A stretch of 7,223 nt of DNA, taken from the NCBI GenBank assembly GCA_946414975.1, contig CAMKQS010000069.1, forward strand, positions 1 to 7,223, read 5' to 3'. This document shows, piece by piece, positions 1 through 5,183 of this stretch. The position numbers were made by a program, and so were the translations under genes. The stretch comes from an uncultured Caryophanales bacterium (GTDB taxonomy: Bacteria; Bacillota_I; Bacilli_A; RF39; UBA660). The stretch's first letter is position 1. Every line of letters begins with the position of its first letter. Under the pieces are notes generated by a model that had not been told where the DNA came from, ran no database searches, and saw only the letters and a program-made list of their open reading frames with translations.

Positions 1-1061
1 TTTTATCTATTTATATTTGTGTTAGAGTATGTAAGGAATTAAATGTTTCAAGCATAATTGTTACATTACTTTCAATATTGAGTCCTCTTTTTATTGGTAT
101 TGTAATTGCTTGGCTTTTAAATCCAGTTGTTAATTACTTAGAAAAGAAGAAAGTAAGAAGAATAATTGGTGTATCACTTTCTTATGTAGTATTGCTTGCT
201 ATTATATTTTTAATATTAAATAGTATCATTCCACTTGCTTATAATCAAATATCTGACTTATCACAATTAGTTCCTAAGATAATATCTAATATTGAATCTA
301 TCATTGATAAAGTGCTTGGCCATTTTAATAATATCGATGCAATTAATGTATCTGAGTTAAAGGATAAGATTATTGGTGTAGCTGAGGGGTATGCTAATGG
401 TGTTTATAATGATTTACCTAATCATATAGTAGGTATTGTAAGAGGATTTATATCTGGTGCAGGGACTTTACTAATAGGATTGATTATTGGTTTCTTCTTA
501 TTACTTGGATTTAATAATGTTGGAGACTCTTTAATGATATTTGTACCAAGAAAGTTTCAAAAAACAACTAAAGAGATAACTGGTAAAATTACAAAAGCAT
601 TAAGAGGTTATGTAAATGGTGCAATTTTTGATGCAACAATTATATTTGTTGCTTGTTCTATTGCCTTTGCTTTAATAGGTTTAAAGTCTCCAATATTATT
701 TGCGCTATTCTGTGCTTTAATGAATGTAATACCTTATGCTGGACCTTATATAGGAGGATTTCCTGCTATTCTTGTTGCGTTTTCTCAAGGTATGGGAGTT
801 GGAATTGGTGTAACATTATCAATAGTTATTATTCAAGCATTAGAGGGTAATATAATGTCACCAATTGTAATGAGTAAAACTACTAAGCTTCATCCAGTTA
901 CAATTATAGTAGGACTATTAGTATTTGGCCATTTCTTTGGTATAATAGGTATGCTTTTATCTACTCCTATAATTAGTGTAGGCAAAGTAATAATTGAGTT
1001 TATTGATTCTAAAATTCATATATTTAATAATAATGAAGAAAAGAAATTGGAGGAAGAATGA
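1..1061 (+). CDS. AI-2E family transporter (PerM/YrrI-like membrane protein), 5'-truncated
   Basis: Polytopic membrane protein of the AI-2E/PerM (UPF0118) family. Members are linked to autoinducer-2 export or to ion/proton antiport, so the substrate here cannot be told. The frame beginning at base 3 is open from the left edge to TGA 1059-1061, giving about 352 visible residues; family members usually have 340-400, so only a short N-terminal piece is missing. A TTG at 78 is not a credible start: the residues before it (bases 3-77) continue the hydrophobic N-terminal region, and TTG 78 lies directly before the conserved segment SPLFIGIVIAWLLNPVVNYL. The C-terminal half carries the family signature EGNIMSPIVMSKTTKLHPV (about 843-900), followed by the glycine-rich hydrophobic stretch GHFFGIIGMLLSTP. 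The stop overlaps the next start by 4 bases (ATGA). In Bacillus subtilis a member of this family (YrrI) is also encoded just upstream of alaS, which supports the assignment. Confidence 0.93.
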   Translation, partial: LSIYICVRVCKELNVSSIIVTLLSILSPLFIGIVIAWLLNPVVNYLEKKKVRRIIGVSLSYVVLLAIIFLILNSIIPLAYNQISDLSQLVPKIISNIESIIDKVLGHFNNIDAINVSELKDKIIGVAEGYANGVYNDLPNHIVGIVRGFISGAGTLLIGLIIGFFLLLGFNNVGDSLMIFVPRKFQKTTKEITGKITKALRGYVNGAIFDATIIFVACSIAFALIGLKSPILFALFCALMNVIPYAGPYIGGFPAILVAFSQGMGVGIGVTLSIVIIQALEGNIMSPIVMSKTTKLHPVTIIVGLLVFGHFFGIIGMLLSTPIISVGKVIIEFIDSKIHIFNNNEEKKLEEE

Positions 1062-1591
1062 AAATATTTATAATTGGTGGTAAAGCAAGGCAAGGAAAAG
1101 ATACATTTTGTTCAATGATAAGATCATATTATAAAAGTAAGAATATTAAAACTATTAATCTTCAATTTTCATCATATATTAAAGAGTATGCGAAAAGGAT
1201 AGCTAAATGGGATGGAGACGAAACCGATAAACCACGTGAATTACTTCAAGAAATTGGAGTTAAAATATTGCGTGAGAAAATAGATCCATTATTTCTAGTA
1301 AAAAGAATGATTAACGATATAAAAGTTTATAGTAATTATTTTGATGTAATAACTATTTCAGATGCTAGAGCTATTGATGAGCTTGAGATGATAAAAAAAG
1401 AATTTGAAAATGTAACAACTATAAGACTAACAAGACCTAATTTTGATAATGGGTTAACTGAAAAAGAAAAGAATGATTTTACAGAAACTAATTTAGATAA
1501 TTATCATAATTTTGATTATGAAATTGTAAATGATGGAACGATAGAAGATTTAAAAGAAAAATTTAATGAATTAATGAAGGTGATAAAATGA
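1058..1591 (+). CDS. P-loop nucleotide kinase, deoxynucleoside-monophosphate-kinase-like
   Basis: A 177-residue cytoplasmic P-loop protein. The N-terminus is a beta-strand followed by a Walker A loop (G8-K-A-R-Q-G-K14-D15-T16) of the GxxxxGKD(T) kind seen in T4 gp1-type dNMP kinases and related small-molecule kinases. Further family-like features are KPRELLQEIG (residues 58-67), a strand ending in SDAR (101-104) followed by an acidic helix, and a C-terminal FDYEIVNDGTIEDL (152-165), which resembles the closing strand and 'NdGtleeL' helix of that group. The likely reaction is phosphorylation of a nucleoside monophosphate with ATP. The substrate is inferred only by analogy, and another small phosphoacceptor is possible. 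The ATG overlaps the upstream stop, and GGAGG at 1049-1053 is a strong ribosome binding site 4 bases before it. The 3' end overlaps alaS by ATGA, so all three genes are probably translationally coupled. Confidence 0.8.
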   Translation: MKIFIIGGKARQGKDTFCSMIRSYYKSKNIKTINLQFSSYIKEYAKRIAKWDGDETDKPRELLQEIGVKILREKIDPLFLVKRMINDIKVYSNYFDVITISDARAIDELEMIKKEFENVTTIRLTRPNFDNGLTEKEKNDFTETNLDNYHNFDYEIVNDGTIEDLKEKFNELMKVIK

Positions 1592-3342
1592 ATTTAAAAG
1601 ATGCATATATAGATTTTTTTGTAAGTAAGGGACACGTTCAAATACCGTCTAGTCCAGTTGTACCTGAAAATGATCCATCAGTATTATTTAATACGGCTGG
1701 AATGCAACCTTTAATACCTTATTTAAAGGGAGAAAAACATCCTTTAGGAACTAGATTATGTGATTACCAGAAGTGTATTCGTACAAATGACTTAGATGAG
1801 GTAGGAGATAAAACACATCATACATTTTTTGAAATGCTTGGTAATTGGAGTTTAGGAGATTACTTTAAAGAAGAAAGTATTAATTGGAGTTTTGAATTTT
1901 TAACAGATGTTTTAAAAATTCCTAAAGAAAAGCTTGCAGTTACAGTATTTAAAGGCAATGATTTAGTTGATGCAGATAGTTTTTCTGCAAATCTTTGGGA
2001 GAGTCTTGGTATTTCAAAAGACCATATAGCTTATTTAGATGAAGAAAATAACTGGTGGCCTAATATGGAATTAACTGGTCCTTGTGGACCTGATACAGAA
2101 ATCTTTTACTATAGAGCAGATGGAGATGTTCCAAAAGTATTTGATCCAGAAGATGATAATTGGGTTGAAATATGGAATAATGTGTTTATGCAATATATGC
2201 ATAATCCAGATAACACTTTTACTGAACTACCTAATAAGAATGTAGATACAGGTATGGGTGTTGAAAGAACACAAGCCGTATTAGAAGGTAAGGATGATAA
2301 TTATCTATCAAGTATATGGATTGATGTAATCAAAAAGATTGAAGAAGTGTCAAATAAAAAATATGAAGGTAATGAGACTAGCATGCGTATTATTGCTGAC
2401 CATATTCGTAGTGCAGTATTTATTTCAGCAGATTATGCTTCAATTAAGCCAAGTAATACTGATCAAGGGTATATTTTAAGAAGATTAATTAGAAGAGCAA
2501 TAAGACATGCTAAAAAATTAGAAATAGATATTAATAGTAATTTTGAAAGTGATATTGCTAATGTTATTATAGATAAATATAAAAAGTATTATAAAGAGCT
2601 TGAAGAAAATAGAAATGTAGTGCTTACTGTATTAAAAGATGAGAAAACAAAATTTAATAGAACTTTAGAAAAAGGACTAAGAGAATTTGAAAAGGCAATA
2701 AGAAATATTAATGGTAATAAGATAGATGCAAATGTTGCGTTTAGATTATATGATACATATGGTTTTCCAATTGAACTTACAGTTGAACTTGCGCATGATA
2801 ATAATTTAAGTGTTGATGTAGATGGATTTAATGAAAAATTTAAAAAGCATCAAGAATTATCAAGAACTGCATCAGCTGGAAAGTTTAAAGGTGGACTTGC
2901 ATCTAGTGGCGAGGTTGAAACTAAATATCATACTGCTACACATTTATTAAATGCGGCATTAAAAGTTGTAGTATCACCTGATTGTCATCAAAAAGGATCT
3001 AATATTACAGCTGAAAGAATGCGCTTTGATTTTTCATGTGATCATAAATTAACTACAGAAGAAAAAGAAAAAGTAGAAGCATTAGTTAATGAATGGATTA
3101 ATAGTAATCTTGAAGTAACTAAGGAAGAAATGCCAAAACAAAAAGCTGTTGAAATAGGCGCAGAACACGAATTTATAGATAAATATCCTGATATTGTTAA
3201 TGTATATAAAATAGGGGATGTATCTATGGAAATATGTGGTGGGCCACATGTTAAAAACACTAGTGAACTAGGGCATTTTAAAATAAAGAAAGAAGAAGCT
3301 AGTAGTGCTGGTGTTAGAAGAATAAAAGCAGTATTAGAATAA
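1588..3342 (+). CDS. alaS: Alanyl-tRNA synthetase, short form (lacks beta-barrel and C-Ala domain)
   Basis: Class II aminoacyl-tRNA synthetase that charges tRNA-Ala with alanine in the cytoplasm. The catalytic part (about residues 1-250) has FNTAGMQPL (34-42), RTNDLDEVG (65-73), HHTFFEMLGNWSLGDYFK (77-94), ELTGPCGPDTEIF (161-173) and the motif-3-like DTGMGVERT (220-228). A tRNA-recognition helical region follows, with ADHIRSAVF (270-278) and GYILRRLIRRAIRHAKK (294-310). The editing/zinc domain has H448-x3-H452 (HTATH) and C550-x3-H554 (CGGPH), and the chain ends GVRRIKAVLE. All four zinc ligands of the deacylation site are present. At 584 residues it is much shorter than the usual 850-900: the beta-barrel normally placed between the recognition and editing parts is reduced to a short link (about 425-446), and the coiled-coil plus C-Ala/DHHA1 region is missing. 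A terminator directly after the stop shows that this is the natural end. The start ATG overlaps the upstream TGA, and AAGGTGAT at 1577-1584 serves as Shine-Dalgarno. Confidence 0.97.
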   Translation: MNLKDAYIDFFVSKGHVQIPSSPVVPENDPSVLFNTAGMQPLIPYLKGEKHPLGTRLCDYQKCIRTNDLDEVGDKTHHTFFEMLGNWSLGDYFKEESINWSFEFLTDVLKIPKEKLAVTVFKGNDLVDADSFSANLWESLGISKDHIAYLDEENNWWPNMELTGPCGPDTEIFYYRADGDVPKVFDPEDDNWVEIWNNVFMQYMHNPDNTFTELPNKNVDTGMGVERTQAVLEGKDDNYLSSIWIDVIKKIEEVSNKKYEGNETSMRIIADHIRSAVFISADYASIKPSNTDQGYILRRLIRRAIRHAKKLEIDINSNFESDIANVIIDKYKKYYKELEENRNVVLTVLKDEKTKFNRTLEKGLREFEKAIRNINGNKIDANVAFRLYDTYGFPIELTVELAHDNNLSVDVDGFNEKFKKHQELSRTASAGKFKGGLASSGEVETKYHTATHLLNAALKVVVSPDCHQKGSNITAERMRFDFSCDHKLTTEEKEKVEALVNEWINSNLEVTKEEMPKQKAVEIGAEHEFIDKYPDIVNVYKIGDVSMEICGGPHVKNTSELGHFKIKKEEASSAGVRRIKAVLE

Positions 3343-3344
3343 TT

Positions 3345-3369
3345 AAATCAAGGAATACTTGGTTTTTTT
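3345..3369 (+). terminator. Rho-independent terminator after alaS
   Basis: An 8-bp stem, AAATCAAG (3345-3352) against CTTGGTTT (3358-3365), has one G-T pair and a 5-base loop GAATA, and its T-run continues to 3369. It lies 2 bases after the alaS stop and closes the transcript carrying the first three genes. The stem is AU-rich and of moderate strength, so some read-through into the next operon is possible. Confidence 0.8.
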
Positions 3370-3379
3370 ATTAATTTTA

Positions 3380-3408
3380 TTTATTTTATCTTTGAAATAT
3401 GATATAGT
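3380..3408 (+). promoter_or_regulatory. Extended -10 promoter for the RDD/metallopeptidase operon
   Basis: The -10 candidate TATAGT (3403-3408) is preceded by the extended -10 TG at 3400-3401. Exactly 17 bases upstream is a weak -35-like TTTATT (3380-3385) inside the T-rich string TTTATTTATTTTA. An overlapping TATGAT at 3398-3403 is an alternative -10. Transcription would start near 3410-3416, leaving a leader of less than 20 bases. The same arrangement recurs before the gene at 5184, which strengthens the call. Confidence 0.6.
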
Positions 3409-3414
3409 CTTTAT

Positions 3415-3419
3415 AGGAG
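3415..3419 (+). promoter_or_regulatory. Ribosome binding site that fixes the RDD gene start
   Basis: AGGAG lies 8 bases before ATG 3428. It decides against an earlier in-frame TTG at 3359, which sits inside the terminator hairpin of alaS and upstream of the promoter. Confidence 0.85.
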
Positions 3420-3427
3420 ATGATTTT

Positions 3428-4411
3428 ATGAGTAAAAATTTAAAAAGAATAATCGCATACATGCTTGATATGTTTTTAGTAACTGCAATTGTTTTTGCTT
3501 TAACTAATATTAAACAAATTAATTTTCAACTTACAAAACATAATAAAGCATCAAAAGAGTATAGTGAAATTGTAAAAAAGTATGAAAAGGAAGAAGCTAA
3601 ATTTAATAAAATAAAAAAGAAATATGATAAAGATAAAGTTAAAAAGAGTGAATATAAAAAAGCAGAAAAAAAGTTAGAAAGTTATAAAAAAGAATATGCA
3701 GAAAATATAAAAAAATATAATTATGAATTAACTATGAATTCTGTTTTTCCAACTGTAATGTCTATGTGTGTTGTAATATTATATTTTGGAATTTTACAAT
3801 ATTTTATGAACGGACAAACACTTGGAAAAAAATTGATGAAAATAAGAGTTGTAAAAAATAAAGAAGGTAAGTTAAATATTCTTAATTTTATTTTAAGATG
3901 CATAATATTAAATGGAATAATTGCTAATTTATTAATTGTTTTGTTTGTTTATATATTTAATGCAAATGATTTTTATAATGCTAGTTATATTGTTAGTAAT
4001 GCTCAGTCTATAGTAGAATTTATTATATTAATTATGATATTTATGACAAAAGATAATAGAGGATTACATGATTTTATTGCATCTACTAGGGTTGTTGAAT
4101 TAGATGCTTTAGGAAATATAATTGAAGAGGTAACTGATGATGAAAAAATAAAGGAAACTAGTAGTAAAGAAGAAGTAGTAGAAGCAGAAATAGATGAGAA
4201 AAACATTAAAGAAAAGAATGATAAAGTAAATAAAAAAATAGATAATAATAAAAAAACGAAGATAATTGAAGCAAAAATAGAAGAAGTTAGTGGTAAAGAT
4301 AAAAATAACAAAGTAAATAATAAAAAAACGACTAATGTTAAAAAGAGTACTACAAAAAAGAAAAAAGAAGTTAGTACTAAAAATAAAAAGAATAAGAAAG
4401 AGGAATTATAA
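3428..4411 (+). CDS. RDD-family membrane protein with charged helical insert and lysine-rich tail
   Basis: A 327-residue membrane protein whose exact function is unknown; RDD proteins are small integral membrane proteins, some tied to transport or ion homeostasis. Family marks are R7..AY.LD (7-14) in the first membrane segment, the cytoplasmic loop GQTLGKKLMKIRVVKNKEGK (129-148), LNFILRC (152-158) and RGLHDFIASTRVVE (211-224). Four membrane segments are visible: about 8-28, 105-127, 151-177 and 195-207. Two parts are unusual. Residues 37-97, between segments 1 and 2, are very rich in Lys/Glu, with aromatic residues at heptad spacing, suggesting a helical hairpin that topology would place outside the membrane. 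Residues 230-327 form a disordered, Lys/Asn/Glu-rich cytoplasmic tail with an imperfect internal repeat. It starts a two-gene operon, and its TAA overlaps the next ATG by one base. It is identified by motifs alone, so the family call is firmer than any role. Confidence 0.88.
   Translation: MSKNLKRIIAYMLDMFLVTAIVFALTNIKQINFQLTKHNKASKEYSEIVKKYEKEEAKFNKIKKKYDKDKVKKSEYKKAEKKLESYKKEYAENIKKYNYELTMNSVFPTVMSMCVVILYFGILQYFMNGQTLGKKLMKIRVVKNKEGKLNILNFILRCIILNGIIANLLIVLFVYIFNANDFYNASYIVSNAQSIVEFIILIMIFMTKDNRGLHDFIASTRVVELDALGNIIEEVTDDEKIKETSSKEEVVEAEIDEKNIKEKNDKVNKKIDNNKKTKIIEAKIEEVSGKDKNNKVNNKKTTNVKKSTTKKKKEVSTKNKKNKKEEL
4181..4331 (+). repeat. Imperfect tandem duplication in the RDD protein tail
   Basis: Two diverged copies, 4181-4259 and 4268-4331, both begin GAAGCA(G/A)AAATAGA. 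Both contain AAGTAAATAA and both end in AATAATAAAAAAACGA. In protein they read EAEIDEKN...KVNKKIDNNKKT (252-277) and EAKIEEVS...KVNNKKT (281-301). The second copy lacks about 15 bases. The A-rich composition makes chance similarity easier, but the shared order of three blocks argues for duplication. Confidence 0.55.
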
Positions 4412-5094
4412 TGTATTATTACTATTATTCAAATTATGGATTAATACTTTTAGCTCTTGCAATTTCATTAATTGCTCAAGGAGTTATTAGTATTAATTAT
4501 AGTAAGTATAAGAAAATAAAAAATAAAAAAGGAATAACTGGTGCTGAGGTAGCACGTGAGATTTTATCTAAAAACGGTCTTGATAATGTATATGTTGTTG
4601 AAACTGGAGGACATTTATCTGATCATTATGATCCAAGAAGAAAGACAGTAAGGCTTTCTAGTGAAATATATAATGGAGTTAGTATTGCAGCAATTGCTGT
4701 TGCTGCTCATGAGTGTGGTCATGCTTTACAAGATAAGAATAATTATGTGTTTTTGCGTATTAGATCTATGCTTGTACCTTTAGTTAATTTTTCTTCATAT
4801 GCAGGATATTTGGCTGTTTTAATAGGAATTATATTTTCTTATACAAATTTAATTTGGATAGGAATTATATTAGAATGTGTTATATTATTATTTCAACTAA
4901 TAACTCTTCCAGTTGAATTTAATGCATCGAGTAGAGCGTTAAAAAAAATAAAAGAGTACAATATAGTAGATAATGATGAACTCAAGGGATCTAGAAAAAT
5001 GTTAACGGCTGCTGCAATGACTTATGTAGCTTCAGTAGCATCAGCAGTACTTCAAATACTAAGATTAGTATTAATCGCACGTGATAGAGATTAA
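4411..5094 (+). CDS. Membrane zinc metallopeptidase, YugP family
   Basis: A 227-residue putative neutral zinc metallopeptidase of the Bacillus YugP type (Zn_peptidase_2). The active site is H100-E101-C-G-H104 (HEXXH) in AAHECGHALQ; the two histidines bind zinc and E101 is the catalytic base. E169 in LPVEFNASSRAL is the probable third zinc ligand, a conserved feature of the family. The order is membrane segment (about 9-28), a soluble region with GITGAEVAREIL (41-52) and HYDPRRKTVRLS (72-83), the HEXXH helix, two hydrophobic segments (about 122-142 and 145-167), and a C-terminal hydrophobic helix near 197-224. The length matches the family. The physiological substrate is not known; membrane-protein quality control is a guess. 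The start overlaps the preceding TAA as TAATG, with AGAGGA at about 4399-4404 as ribosome binding site, so translation is likely coupled to the RDD gene. The gene closes the operon at a terminator that overlaps its stop codon. Confidence 0.93.
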   Translation: MYYYYYSNYGLILLALAISLIAQGVISINYSKYKKIKNKKGITGAEVAREILSKNGLDNVYVVETGGHLSDHYDPRRKTVRLSSEIYNGVSIAAIAVAAHECGHALQDKNNYVFLRIRSMLVPLVNFSSYAGYLAVLIGIIFSYTNLIWIGIILECVILLFQLITLPVEFNASSRALKKIKEYNIVDNDELKGSRKMLTAAAMTYVASVASAVLQILRLVLIARDRD

Positions 5095-5118
5095 ACTTTG
5101 CAAATGCAAAGTTTTTTT
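5093..5118 (+). terminator. Rho-independent terminator after the metallopeptidase gene
   Basis: A perfect 9-bp stem, AAACTTTGC (5093-5101) against GCAAAGTTT (5106-5114), has a 4-base loop AAAT, followed by T's to 5118. The stem includes the last two bases of the TAA stop at 5092-5094. This is the strongest terminator in the window. Confidence 0.92.
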
Positions 5119-5131
5119 GTACTTTTAATAC

Positions 5132-5160
5132 TTTATTTATTTTAATATTTTTGGTATAAT
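5132..5160 (+). promoter_or_regulatory. Extended -10 promoter for the secreted glucosaminidase gene
   Basis: A consensus TATAAT (5155-5160) carries an extended -10 TG at 5152-5153. TTTATT (5132-5137) lies 17 bases upstream as a weak -35, within TTTATTTATTTTA. A start site near 5167 would give a leader of only about 17 bases before ATG 5184. Confidence 0.75.
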
Positions 5161-5173
5161 TATTCATGATAGT

Positions 5174-5179
5174 AGGTGG
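5174..5179 (+). promoter_or_regulatory. Ribosome binding site that fixes the glucosaminidase start
   Basis: AGGTGG ends 4 bases before ATG 5184. An in-frame ATG at 5166 lies upstream, but it falls at the predicted transcription start with no ribosome binding site and would spoil the signal peptide's short basic N-region. ATG 5184 is therefore preferred. Confidence 0.75.
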
Positions 5180-5183
5180 TTGT

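Noticed and set aside
78..80. TTG as start of the AI-2E-family gene
   Set aside because: The frame is open to the left edge, no ribosome binding site precedes the TTG, and the upstream residues fit the hydrophobic N-terminal part of the family.
653..850. Small plus-strand open frame with cysteine-rich translation
   Set aside because: It lies wholly inside the AI-2E gene in another frame and has no domain-like pattern or ribosome binding site.
3042..3260. Minus-strand open frame opposite the alaS 3' part
   Set aside because: It is antisense to the conserved editing domain, and its translation reflects the complement of that coding sequence.
3359..3427. N-terminal extension of the RDD protein from TTG 3359
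   Set aside because: It begins inside the alaS terminator stem and crosses the promoter. ATG 3428 has a good AGGAG and begins the normal RDD N-terminus.
3346..3427. Possible T-box or riboswitch near alaS and the RDD gene
   Set aside because: The intergenic space is about 85 bases, taken up by a simple terminator and a promoter. alaS itself is internal to an operon, so any T-box would lie off the left edge.
3721..4311. Two minus-strand open frames opposite the RDD gene
   Set aside because: Their Phe/Leu/Ser-rich translations are the expected complement of Lys/Glu/Asn-rich coding DNA. No start signals or family motifs are present.
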